The notes beneath the pieces are model-generated. The model worked only from the letters and a program-made list of their open reading frames with translations, made no database searches and was not told the origin of the DNA. DNA of 64,000 nucleotides from Stenocarpella maydis (taxonomy: Eukaryota > Ascomycota > Sordariomycetes > Diaporthales > Diaporthaceae). Shown here piece after piece: positions 1 to 11,520 of the stretch. How positions within the stretch are numbered: position 1 is the stretch's first letter; every line of letters begins with the position of its first letter. Made by a program: the position numbers and the translations under genes. The stretch spans positions 62,001 through 126,000 of the forward strand of contig NQMI01000108.1 of the NCBI GenBank assembly GCA_002270565.1, in the 5' to 3' direction.

Positions 1-1
1 A

Positions 2-169
2 CCAGGGATGGTGCCGATTCCCTTGCAGAAGCGGATCACAGTGCTCGATATTTCTGCGCAGCCTTATGATCCAAGGAACGGAAGGTCCAAGGCGAATGTC
101 ACTCTATTCTTCGCAGACCGCGGCATGAAACGAGGGATGAGGAAGGAAGTCATCTCTGTTAATTTTTAA
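2..169 (+). CDS. 3' end of an unidentified protein-coding gene (5' partial)
   Basis: The window opens inside an open frame that gives 55 residues and ends at a TAA at 167-169. The text reads like a folded domain end (VLDISAQPYDPRN, then VTLFFADRGMKRGM, ending EVISVNF), and its codons mostly end in G or C as in the other genes here. I do not recognise the family. The start and most of the protein lie upstream of the window. It could be a chance open frame, but the composition argues for a real terminal exon. Confidence 0.5.
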   Translation, partial: PGMVPIPLQKRITVLDISAQPYDPRNGRSKANVTLFFADRGMKRGMRKEVISVNF

Positions 170-1042
170 ACGTCACCCACGACATTATGGATGGTTCACG
201 AACTCTGAGGATTCATATTGAGCCTTGTTAGCTTGCACCAGGGGCCTCGTGCCCGTATCCGGCTTGCTATGTGTAGTATTGTATAGACGCCCCGGAGTTC
301 CCCTTGCCTCAATTATCCGAACGCATTTGGTCGTATGTTTCCAACTGCAATACTGCATGACAAATGTGAAATTCACGCCACGGTGTGTTGTATCTGGCTG
401 TCAAGGTGTCGCCAGGCAGCCTTTAGGATAGGTCATCGTAAGCTAGAACTATTCAACATGACTTCACAGCTGATGTGCAACACCAGGGACGCAATTCCTA
501 GAGACCACAGGGGTTACATTCTTACAAGCCCAAGTCTCCATCCACATCTTGTTGCGACTAACGGGGTCCTTTGGAGCGTTGAATAACATGGCAGGTTTGT
601 AGAACAAGGAACAAGTAAATGAATTTACGAACAAAGCAGGATTCGTCACAGCAACCTGGTTCGCACTGGTAATGGATTATTATTCTGTGCGGACATGCTT
701 TGACATACTCTGTGATGCGGGCCGGCTCCTCGAACCACAATGCCATTGTTTTTGGTCGTATGCAAGGCTGAGAAGCAACATTGGAAGTTTATAAGTACCC
801 CCCCAAGTATGGAGTAACTTGTCAGAAGGTTTCCACGAAGACCGCAACCTGCTCACTTCGAGAAGACTTGAAACCCGAGTTCCACTGACCACCACCGTCT
901 CTTGCTACTCCCTTTCGAGCCACCTCGCCATCTGCCTAGTCAGTCCTGAGAGCCTGGCCGCCTCCGCCGGCAACATGACGAAGCACTACTATTACCTAGA
1001 CCCGTCCTGCGCGACCACCCGGTCGACCTCCGCCTCACCCCC
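170..1042. other. Intergenic, no gene seen
   Basis: The short open frames here overlap on both strands and none shows a recognisable motif or a consistent coding bias. Nothing else was found. Confidence 0.5.
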
Positions 1043-1486
1043 ATGGACGAGCACCCGCGGCGGGTCGTCGTCGACTTTACCCAGAGGGCGAGGGACAGGA
1101 GGGTCACGTGGGAGACATGCCAGCTTTCTCTGCTGGCCGACCATCCTGTCTGTGACCTGGCCGATACCCTGATCGAGGTGAGCCTCATCGACGCCATGCT
1201 GCGCTGTCGGGCCTACGAGCTGGTGGATTTCTCTGCTAACAACCAGCAGACCGCTGGCTGGCGTCTCATTTCGGGCCTGACAAGGGAGCAATCCTATATC
1301 TGTGCCAGGTCCATCGCCCTGTTGTGTCTGGTTGCCGGTCTCGGTGAATTAAAGGGCCTTAGCCTCCCATACGGGTACAAGTATACCATCTCGGAACATG
1401 GCAGAATCATCGGTTATCCGGGGAACCCTCTGGGTGGCCCTCTGGGTGAATCGGCATTCCCATTCCATCATATCCAGTTACGGTAG
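1043..1486 (+). CDS. Hypothetical small protein, weakly supported
   Basis: An open frame of 147 residues starts at ATG 1043. The first part (about residues 1-65, beginning MDEHPRRVVVDFTQ) uses codons ending mostly in G or C, as real genes here do. The second half is less convincing. A possible intron of 69 bp (1178-1246) has a GTGAGC donor, a GCTAAC branch point 8-12 nt before the acceptor, and a CAG acceptor. It is a multiple of three, so the frame stays open whether or not it is spliced; removal would give 124 residues. I do not recognise the family. The open frame extends upstream without an ATG, so this could be a fragment of a larger or decayed gene. Confidence 0.3.
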   Translation: MDEHPRRVVVDFTQRARDRRVTWETCQLSLLADHPVCDLADTLIEVSLIDAMLRCRAYELVDFSANNQQTAGWRLISGLTREQSYICARSIALLCLVAGLGELKGLSLPYGYKYTISEHGRIIGYPGNPLGGPLGESAFPFHHIQLR

Positions 1487-2297
1487 CAGAGTTGCTGCTA
1501 GAGCCCCTCCTAGGATTTACATATGTAGGACCTCAGAACTCCAGTCTCGGCCAATTAATTCGTTTACTAATACCGTGCCAAGGCATGTGGCAACTTCCCT
1601 TTCGTCTCTCTTGTAGATTTCGAATTTAAAGTGAGCACGAGCTCATGTTGGCGACTTTTGTAAAATTAGGAATTAGTGATTTAGTATAGTCGGATATGTC
1701 CCGCAAGTATCTAGGAGACAAGTACTTCGCATTCTTCTATACAGACACACACAGCGCAGGAGCCTCTTCCCTCCCGCTGCCGCAGTGGGGGTATCATGAG
1801 TCCAGCATACATGTAGTAACTCTCAACACAATCTGAGGCTTCGCAATCGCGGTTAGGTTCCCTTCGCAGCAACATTTTTCTGCTGCTAATACAGGGGTAT
1901 ATTGGTACAGCTCCCACCAAACAAACAAGCAGATCTAGCCGGGCTCCATAACCCTGCTTGAGCCAAGCAGCTCTGAGCCAAAACCAGTACAGCAGTTGTG
2001 TGTGCAGCCGCAAACGGGGATTAGCCCATGTAGGATATGAAGACAGTTCAATGCAAACTCCGATTTCAATGCACACCATACTGTGTCGTTGACCCAGACT
2101 GGAAAGGAAATACACCCGATTTATATGCACGCTCGGAAAGGAAGAGACAAAGGAAATTAACAAGCCTGGCATGCATGAGAATCACCGAGGTCATCACGGA
2201 TTCCACTCATCACGGATGCCAATCACGGAGGGCGAGTGGTACACCAGTTTCCACCTCGATGGGCGCTGGCATCGGACTTCACCGGATGGAGAGACAG
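1487..2297. other. Intergenic, no gene seen
   Basis: This stretch includes the 3' flank of the coiled-coil gene that ends at 2298. No motif-bearing frame, RNA gene or repeat was recognised. Confidence 0.5.
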
Positions 2298-5111
2298 CTA
2301 AGGCCCTTCCTCTTCCAGGATCTCCCTGAGGGCCTCGGTGTCAACAACGTCGGGGACAACCTTGGCTTGTGGTCCTCGCCTTTGATGATAAGCGAGGTAT
2401 TCTTGGAAGCCCGGAATGGGTCCGGCCTGGTTGATCCCAAAGGTCCGTGGTGAGAAAGCCTGCTCTTTGCGGGCCGGCTTCTTAGAGCTCTCTCTGCCGG
2501 GACCTTGGGGGACATCGATGACCGAAGTTGCGGGAGACGATGTCGACGCAGGATTCGGCGACACGCTTCTGTCAGATGTCGGTGTGTTCGTGGCGCTGTC
2601 TTGGCCTCTGTTGCTCGTGCTTGCCCACGGACGCCAGCCTACAATCTTTCCGATGCCGAGGCTTGACGCTGATCGCCGAGGGACTTCTGGCGTGCCCGCA
2701 AGTGAGGACAGTACAAGCGAGGCTGAGGCTGAGCGGTCCCCGACGCGGGGGTCCGGATTGCCAAGCTTGTCCCGGAGGGTCTTGCTGCCGCTCCTCCCGG
2801 TGCTGCCCCTGGCGATTGTCGGCTGGGCGGTTACAGCGCTTAGTCCAATGTCGGCCATTGCGGCACCTAGTGGTCGAAATGAAAGCTGACTTGGACGAGC
2901 TTTGAGAGTGTGTATGTCGAGCCCTCCAGTCAAGGACATGATAGATTCGGACGACGCAGCATGGTGCAAGCGGGGGCGGGCATTCATGTTATAGCAGTCG
3001 TCATAGCAGGGTGTAAGTGGCATTCTGGGCGTAGGGTCGCCAGAGGCTGTGGAATCTGTCATGAGTTCCTCAGGTGATGAGTCCGCCATCGGGAGGCCAG
3101 GACCATCTTCGGGTGTGGTTGTTATAGTAGGCAAATTTGCTCTCGATTTCGTGCCATTGCCGTTCCCAAGACGATTGGCAGCACCGTGATCATCTTCAGG
3201 AAGGTCGTCCAAGAAGAGCGGCCTTGGGGTGGAGAACTTGCGTCTGGATGCATCTGACGGTTGCTTCTTGTGTCTGGTCCATACAGGGGATGTCGGATCT
3301 ACACTCGTGACCGGCGAAGTGGGAGAAGATGCGTCAAGACCCGACCTATCAAATATGGAGCCTCGACGATTAGACACTGGAGAGCTAGGAGCAGAAGAAG
3401 GTGCGAAGTCCGATGGCTGTTCTGAGAAAACTGACCACCTCGTTGACGCCACCGTCGATATCGAATCCTTGACATAATGTGACGTGTGTGGTAGCCTCCA
3501 GTGTGGTAGACCGGGGCTCGGCGGGGAGGAAGGGGCGAAATTCCTCGATGGATGGAACGCATTGGGAACCAAGTTTTGGCGTTTCTTCTTGGGTTTCTTG
3601 GGTTCCGCTGGCTTCGCAACGTGGTAGTGATGGTGGATGTGTAGTTCCTGTGATACCGAGGCAGCTGGCCTTGGCGGTCGCGGAGACTTGGTCGATTGCG
3701 GCGACGTGGGTGACGGAGGGTCAATGTCCTCGGAGTCCAGCTCGGCCCTCAGTGTGCTTGCCGCGCGGCTCTCCCTGCCTTCCACGGGCTGGTGGAAGAT
3801 GAGCTGCTCGCGCAGGTGTTGTATCTCGTCGTTGGAATTCAGCAGCAACTCGCGCAATTCTGCCATGCCCACCTGCAAATTCGCGTTGTCCTGCAGGAGG
3901 TCGCGCACAAAGTGCGAGACCACCGTGCCCCCGTTGCCCCCGTCGCTGATCGTCTTCGCAGCAGCCGCGCCCTTGAGCCTCCCAGCGGCCGTGTTAAGGT
4001 CTCTCTCCATGGAGCGTTGCTTCTCCATGCGAGCCAGCACCTCGGCGTGACGTTCTCGTTCTTCGCAGGCCTCCCTCTCTATCCTCTCCAACTTCTCCTG
4101 AAGGTCTGAGATGCCCTTTTCGGCTCTGCGCCACCGTTGCATGGCCGATCTAGCTTCACCCTCGGTTGTCACGAGGGTGTTGCGCAAGGCCTCCTGCTCC
4201 GCTTCCAAATCGGCGATTTGGTCCTCCATTGCAGTTGCCCGCGCCTCGGCGCCTTGCAGCTTCCGGATGGTCTGTTCTGAGGACTGCAGGGTTGCCTCGA
4301 GGTTTTTTATTTGTATCTCAGAATCGATGACAGAGTTGTTGTAGGATTCGAGCTGGTCGAGCAGAGCGCGGTTCTCCTGGATCGTCCTGGCGTTTTCGAC
4401 TTCCAGCGTCCTCTTCTCCGTTTCAAGTTGCTCGATGCGCGACTGCATCTCGAAACGCTCGCGCTCGGCCGAAGCCATGTACGCCTCGTGGCGCGCGAGA
4501 AGGGCCTGAAGAGCAAATGTCAGCGCTGGGAAGTCATGGGCGTCCAGGCGAGGTCGCGCCTCTTGAAGTACAGAAACACAAGTATAGTACGAAGCCGGTG
4601 AGGTTCCAGGAACGCCAGGGGGAAGTTGATAGAGTTGAGTGGGCATTGGGGTGGACCAAATCAGGAATGCTCGTGTCTTGCAAGGAGGGCCAGCAGAAGA
4701 GCGCGCATGGGAGGAGGAATGTGAAAGTTGTCTGACAGGTCGCGCTTGTGCTATTTACCGGCCCCATGAAGCCGACTGTGCCTTCCATGGGCTTCACCAA
4801 GAACTAGCTACCTAGCGAGAGAGAGGGAGCATGTACGACGTTGCACAGAAGGATGACAGTAGTAGGGTGGGCGGGAAGGATGTTGGTGGCGGCTCGGCTC
4901 TGGGGCTGAGAAACTAATTAAGCGCGAGACAACGTACCTGGCCCAGCTTTGCAGCTGTATGGACATCCTTTTCGACGCTGTCAAGAACAGAGCAGTTGTG
5001 CTTCAGGTAAACGCAATCTACACTGCCGCAGCAGCACTGCAGTGGCTCGGGCTGGCTGGCACCCCCGGCCAGGGTGTCCAGGTCGAGCCTCTCGGGATGA
5101 GGATCGGCCAT
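2298..5111 (-). CDS. Conserved fungal-type coiled-coil protein, two exons
   Basis: Exons are 5111-4938 and 4505-2298, separated by a 432-bp intron (donor GTACGT, acceptor TTCAG, phase 0), giving 793 residues. The start ATG at 5111 sits in a good context (CCAGCCATGG). Exon 1 encodes a short Cys-rich head (QCCCGSVDCVYLKHNCS, residues about 25-41) followed by SVEKDVHTAAKLGQ. Exon 2 continues with a long heptad-rich coiled coil to about residue 300. A Ser/Pro-rich, probably disordered region follows, with a His-rich patch (LHIHHHYHVAK). The C-terminus again looks helical (EYLAYHQRRG). The frame of exon 2 also stays open into the intron with its own ATG at 4646, but the sequence reads through the junction (KLGQ-ALLARHEAYM) only when spliced. 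A structural or scaffolding role is inferred from the coiled coil. No catalytic motif is visible. Confidence 0.75.
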
Positions 5112-7879
5112 GGCTGGAGCGCTACAGGACAATTCGCGAGGGGAGTGGGCTGAGAAGGAGGGCATGGGCATGCGCCAAGTGATCGAGCGGGCAATAGAGA
5201 GGCTGTGGCTGCGAGTAGGCGAAAGACATGTCGGTAGGGGGGGTTTCGTGAGCGTGAGGGTGCGTATATTCGTTTTATTCGGAAGATGGTGACGACGGTT
5301 GCAGTCGTTGGCGTCGGCGTTGGGGGTGGTGTGATGATGGTTGCGCTGCGTCGTCGGGTCAAAAGAGAAGAGGCGTCTCTCTCAGATAGTCGTGAGCGAG
5401 CGGAAGTTTGAAATCGGAAATACAAGAGGTCATGGGAAGAGACAGGCCGTCTTTGTGACCCAGGGCGCGTGAGACGCTGGTCGCCCACTCACATGCCGTG
5501 AGTGGCGGCTGGCGTTGAAGGGATCGACCGAGTCCAGTCAGTGCGACAGGGAACAATAACAGGAACAGGCAGCTGGCAAGTCAGGCACATCAAAGAAGGA
5601 TGTGTTAGTGTGCCCGCCTGCATAAACGGTGAACCTTGGAAGCCAAGGGGACCAGACCAGTGAGGAGGGAGCCGGGTTCGTCCTATACTTAATAAGTCCT
5701 CTTTTGTAGCTCCGCTAACAGCCGCTCCGCTAAATTCGGGTGGGGTTTCTGAGTGCCCCAGATAACGGTCGACCAGCCAGGCCAGCCCAGCTCGACCGGC
5801 AAGATGCGATGCCAATTTCCACCTCGGTCCTGCGGTGAGGCCCTCCTCGGTCTGGCTGCAGAGATGAGCTGTCATTGCAGGCAGAGAAGGCACTCGATGG
5901 CGCTCACTCATTACATACACTATCCTCACCAACCAGCTACCCTAGGGTACTTACCGTATGTGTGTTGTACATTGTATACACGCTGGCTGTGCGCGCTGCA
6001 CAGTTGTCAGTCGTGAAAAAGTCTTCACAACCGAGAATCAGGCCGCAAACTATATCTCGACGCGTGCAGGTCCCAGGAACAAGACAAGGAAGACACGTGG
6101 GATCAATTGATAATGATCTCCGGATCCTTAGCCCTCATCTCGTCGGGGACGCGACAGCCAAGGAGCCCCCAGCGACAGTTGCCATTGTAAGCCATCCTGC
6201 CATGAACTGATGATCCTGGCTCCTCGTCAGATGACGGCACATCCTGGTGGGGCGTCACGGAGGAGCATCCTTGTTGGCAATGCAGCTTGTTGGGACCCGG
6301 ATGAACCAGGCTAACGACGAGCGAGGCCTCGACACCGAATCGAATTTGGCCATCCAGCCCAGCCTAGTCAATAGACGGCCTCCAGAGGGCCAGAACACCT
6401 CACTCCGGCACACTTCACCTGGACAACAGCCAGACAGCCAGACAGCCAGACAGCTTCAGCCTCAGTCTTGGGTCCCACTTTGGGCCCTGATGCCCCCATG
6501 AGACGGACCTGTCGCGTGGAACCCACATGCAACTACGCATCACAACATCCTGCCACGACTGGGTGATGCCCATCCGAGGTGGATGGATGACAGTGCTGCA
6601 CAGATCTGATCATCTCTGATCAGGCAACACCACGAGTCCTCTTCAGCATAGTGGTGGAGGGCGGGGGGCGGGAGACACAAGCCCAAGATCCAAGACCATA
6701 CTCCCCTGCAGTATTTAACTTTGTCGGCCCTCCCGCATGGCAAGCCGCTTATTCACGGTCGGACAACACCCCCAAATTTTCATCAGCGACACCCGTCGAG
6801 GACCCATCGTAAGCTCGCTGCCGTGTCGTGTGTACCCTGACACCTGTTCACCCATCCAGCACGAGCAGTTGCGCCAGCCGCGGTGCCAAGTGCTTCGTGA
6901 CCGCCTCTCTGAACCATCCTGGAGATGCTGTCTCGGTTGTTTTGATGTCCTCACGCTGCTGTTTACACCCAGCCGAAACCCGCGATCCTTCAACCAGGCG
7001 GGCCCAGGGACCGCTGTGCCGCCCGGACAAACCCAGGCATCCTACCCGGCGCCTTGGCAGGTTGTATTCTCTTCATTCTCTGGTAACAACGCCGCCCCGG
7101 AGCGTTGCGTGCCTGTCGCTTAGTTGCAAATCCATGAGTCGGAGACCATTGAGTGGTCGTCCTGGCTGCGTGGCACATCGACAGCCCAAGCGACAGCCAC
7201 ACAAGTGTAGATGGGCCACTTGTGGAATCACAGAGGCTCACGACATTGAAAGCTACTAACGCGAAGCCCATGATCACAGCCCCCACTGAAGAACCTAGAA
7301 TAAAGAAAGGTCACTCCGTAAAGGGGCTCGGCGTTTATGGTCCCGTCAGAACTCACCGGGTCGATGATCGTCGCCATCTTGGCTAGGGGGATGCCCACAT
7401 GCACTTCGGCTGAGGGCACCATCTGTCGGTGTCACTTTGAGGCTCTTGCCCTGGCCACGGGCGACCCAGCCAATATCGCTAATACTGCTATGCAGTCAAG
7501 CTTACGTGCGGCAAATGAGTTACCATAGTGGCCCATGCTGTATATTACTAAGAGCGAGATGCAAGAAGGTAGACGGCGCATTCGGCCGGCGGGCGGACGA
7601 ATCGCTTGCCGCCCTAGACACCATCCAAGACTAGCCCTCAGCTGAGCTGACGAACGTTCATCAGCAACGTCGACTCACCACATATCTTTCACACGTGCAG
7701 ACTCTCAACAAGGCTGTATGTAACCTTGGGGAACGACCTCAGGGCTCGGAAAATCTTATAACTCCTTGGACGACCTTTGGTCGATCTCACACGGCGCTCA
7801 CCAGTTCGAGGGCTCGTCCGGCGCTCGGCCGAACGCGTGGGGCAGGAAGTGGGCCATCCAAGCGACAGCGGACTTGAAT
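5112..7879. other. Intergenic region between divergent genes, no gene seen
   Basis: About 2.8 kb separates the coiled-coil gene (minus) from the Zn2Cys6 gene (plus), so it should hold both promoters. Open frames are short and lack motifs. A tiny tandem repeat of CAGACAGC units lies near 6430-6453. A possible short minus-strand exon (ATG at about 7377, then a GTGAGT donor) did not join to a sensible second exon. Confidence 0.5.
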
Positions 7880-10366
7880 ATGGCGGAGCGTCATAGCATC
7901 GAGGGTTCAGAGCCACCTGTGAAGCGAAGAAAAATCAGAAAGGGCACAAAGTCGTGTTGGGAATGTGAGCCTTCCCCTCCCTTTGGCTGCCACATGATAT
8001 TCATCCCAGCCGCATGTCAGCGGCGGTTGCGCAGATGGGCACCTGCGGATTTCAGCCACATACCGTAGAAGCGTTGGCAGAAACTCTATATCAGGTACTT
8101 GCGAAGGCTCTGACAGGACTTAGGCAGGAAAAGAAAAATCAAGTGCCAGTTCGATGCCCCTGGTGACGCCGTGTGCGTTGGGTGTAAGCAGCGTGAGACG
8201 GCATGTCGAAGCCAGGAGTTTGACGATAGCAGTGGCCCAGAGGTGGGACAGAAGCCAGAGCCGCCTCTGGCCAGAAGACTCGACCGCCTCGAGCAGATGA
8301 TGGAACGCATTGCGGACAGGATAGCCACTAACGATGCGGCTGACCGAGGACCAAGCTCCAGCCACCACGCGCACAGCGGGCGGAGCCGCTCTGCTTCGGC
8401 TGGTGGAGTTCACAGTCAAGGACGTCGCGTATCGTCGCCCGACAACAGCCTTGAGGCTTCTCGCGGCCGCGATGGGCCTACCGCAGCGCTGTTAGCGATG
8501 CAGCATGATGTTGGTGGACCCTCAGAGCCCGCACCGTCGGCCACCCCAGTTCTGACTTCGGTCGAGTCTGCCAATTCTACCTTCCCGTTGGCTGCCACCC
8601 CAAAGGAGGGCAGCACGGAACCATCAGCGCGCTCAGTCAGAGAGTTCCCGTCACCGAAGCACTTCTGGGTGTGCACAACGCTGCGGGCCATCGTGCCAAA
8701 GCCAAATGTCATTCAGGCGGTCGTCTCGGCCAGCCCGGGTGCTCCCTATATCGCAGCCCTGTGTTACAGCGACGCTGAGAGGCAGCAGGGGAAAGTCGAG
8801 CCTGCATCCACATGGGGCGTGGTACCACCCGTGTCTTCGCACCCGCTCATTCTGGCGAGACGGGCACTTCAGATTCTCATCTGCATTCAGCAGTTACCAC
8901 CCGCCTTTGGCTGGGACTCCCTGGGGACAGGTTTCTCTCAGGCCGAGTTCATCCGCAGGCTGGACACAACCTGCATGCTTGTCACATCGAATGACGAGCT
9001 AGTCGGCTATGCCGAAGGGGTCGAGTGCCTGATTCTCCAAGGGTATTTCCAGGTCAACGCCGGCAGCCTTCGCAAGGCGTGGATAACCTTCAGGCGGGCC
9101 ATCAACATGGCGCAGATCATGGGAATAGACCGTGGACACTCCGCGGCCTTCCGGTCGTGCGATCCCAAGAGCGACCCTGCGCGGAGACCTTCGGCCGCTA
9201 CGCTGTGGCACCGCCTTCTCTTCTCTGACAGGTACCTATCACTCCTGCTAGGTCTTCCTGTCTGCGGCCGGGACGAGCAAAGTGTATACGAGGAGGACGG
9301 CCCTCGCGGGACTGCCATCGAGCGCCTGGAGAGGGCACATACGATCTTTGCCGCCAAGATCCTCGATCGCAACCATCTCCAGTATCGCAACAAACGTCGC
9401 ACTAGCCAAATGACAGTTCCACGTGAATACGCACTGACCCAAGAGACCGATCTTGACCTCGAGTCGGCTGCCAAGAATATGCCTTTTTCCTGGTGGGACG
9501 AGCCCAAGCTTGACCCCTTTGCTTCTCAGGATATCTTATGGGAGGCCACGGACCAGGTAATATGTCAGATGCACCATTTTACGCTCCTCATCCTGCTCCA
9601 TGTGCCATACATGCTCCACGAGCCATGTTCGTCGCGGTACAACCACTCTAAGAGCCAATGCCTCACCGCCGCGCGAGAGCTGCTCAGCCGTTTTATATCC
9701 TTCCGGAACCATAATGTCTCAGCATACAGCTGCCGCAGGGTGGACTACGCGGCGCTCATGGCGGCCATGACGCTATGCCTGTCGTACCTGGGCAGGAGGA
9801 AGGGCGAGGTCTGGGACCGGACCGGGACCGACAGGGAGCTGGTCGAGTCGACCAGGCGGAGGATGAAGCACGTGGCCGGGCTGACCGAGGACCACCTGAG
9901 CAAGGAGGCCGCGGACATTACTGAGCAGCTCGCGCCCATAATCGAGAGGGCGGCCGGCGGCGGCAACCCGCAGGCTTGGGACAGCAAGGAGATGCGCTTC
10001 AACGTGCCCTACCTCGGCTCGGTCAGCATAAAAATGGCCCACCACAGCAGCTACCACCAGCAGCACGGCAACCATAACAGCGCCGCAGCCGCGTGGCAGG
10101 ACCATCCCCTGCAGGAGCCCCCGGCGGCAGGCTTTGGCCTAGCGCACCACCCGCGCCCGCGGCCCAAGACGCCGGCCTTTGGGTTCCTGGACCCGGCGTT
10201 CCTGTTCGACAACGGATTCCTCTCGCTTGCGCCGTACGACGACTCGGAGCCATTCGGCTCTGGGCCCGGCCTGACCGCGGAGCCTGACCTAACCGCGGAC
10301 GGGGGGGACTGGGCTCTGCAAGGCGTTGATGCGGCGTACTGGGCGCTCTTTGAAGGTGTCGTGTGA
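7880..10366 (+). CDS. Zn2Cys6 binuclear cluster transcription factor
   Basis: Exons are 7880-7964 and 8124-10366 (intron 159 bp, donor GTGAGC, acceptor TTAG), giving 775 residues. The intron interrupts the second cysteine codon of the cluster. The spliced protein has the full set C26-x2-C29-x6-C36-x9-C46-x2-C49-x6-C56, preceded by a basic stretch (KRRKIRK, residues 15-21) that may serve as a nuclear signal. A short leucine-rich segment after the cluster (RRLDRLEQMMERIADRI) could mediate dimerisation. Residues about 340-400 (LRKAWITFRRAINMAQIMGI, then LWHRLLFSDRYLSLLLGLP) match the fungal-specific transcription factor middle homology region. The C-terminus is rich in His, Gln and Pro. Target genes cannot be read from the sequence. 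No linked biosynthetic cluster is visible. Confidence 0.9.
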
Positions 10367-11520
10367 TGTGGCTTACGTGTGCTCCTGGCCATTCTACTTT
10401 TGCCATGTAGGGCGCGTGGAAGATGCACGGCGTGCTATAGAAGAGGGCATTAGTCCTTTAATGAGTTCATAAAGTATCGTAGTAGGAGAAGTGGGTCTAT
10501 CGATACTACGTCTATATGTGTAGTACAGACGGTTAATATATTTAAGTACTACTAGAATGGCTGCTAAACCATACTCTAAAATATTTAATGAAGGAACCTT
10601 TCTTGAATAGGACGCCCTTCTTGTTGAGGGGCCCTTTTAATAGAGTAATCCTTTCGATCAAAGTTCCTTACTTGACTCAGTATTAGCATGCTCAGGATTT
10701 CCCCCTTCCTCCTGCTCTAGAGTGAATTCTAGCTGAAAAAGAACCCTGTCCTAATTATTTCTCTAATCATACTTTTCAATTAAGCCCTCCTAGGCTGGTT
10801 AATTGTTTCCTACCTCTACTTTTGGTGTTATATATTGAGGGAGGCACTTCTTCCTTCATAAATGTTTGCCTAGGTGCCCCTCCCGTCTACCGCCCGTCTC
10901 ATCTATAGATTCATTTTCTCTCCCTTGATCGGATTAACTGGAAGGCACCATTTCTTTTTTGCCTCCATTTTTAGACTCCACTTAACAGAGTATACACCTC
11001 TAAACAGAGAGCCCCTCTGATAGAGGGGCTATCTCTAACGGTGTGACTAGCCTAATAGAGGGTGGCTTCCTGGCTAGAATGACCCTGCCATTACGAATTC
11101 TAAAGCAAAAGTAAATAGAACCCTACTATATAAGAACATTCAACTAGCTATTAATTAACTTATAGATCACATATCCCTTGATCCCCTCACCCACCATCCT
11201 TAGGTACATTAGGGTAATCTTATGTATTCTGCCCATTCCCAGCCATTCGCCCCACATGAAAAAGACCCTACCTTGGTTGCAAATGGAAAAGGGAAAATAT
11301 TGTCAGTGATAAGATCTAGTCTCGCCTAACATGCCACCCATGAGCTAAACCGCGGTGCACCCACCCTTGTTGTTTCACCTGGTCCATCCCAGCATCAGCC
11401 GCAGATGAGTAACGCCAAGAGCTGACAGTCTTCAGCTGGCCTTCCAATGTTGACGGAATATCCCACCCAACAACCACACCTCAACATGCTCGGGCCGTAA
11501 GTCCCCTACAGCGTTTTCCA
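10367..11520. repeat. AT-rich relic of repeated DNA, probably RIP-affected
   Basis: GC content falls sharply just after the transcription factor gene and recovers at about 11480. The stretch is rich in TA and poor in CA/TG, with no usable frame. It has GGGCCC and AGAGGGGC fragments (for example near 10630 and 11015) that resemble the dispersed repeats at 26.6, 40.5 and 48.2 kb. Identity of the parent element cannot be read. Confidence 0.5.

Noticed and set aside
7228..7422. Possible two-exon minus-strand gene starting MATIIDP with a GTGAGT donor and TTCTAG acceptor
   Set aside because: Splicing the apparent intron leads to a stop after six codons, and other joins break the frame.
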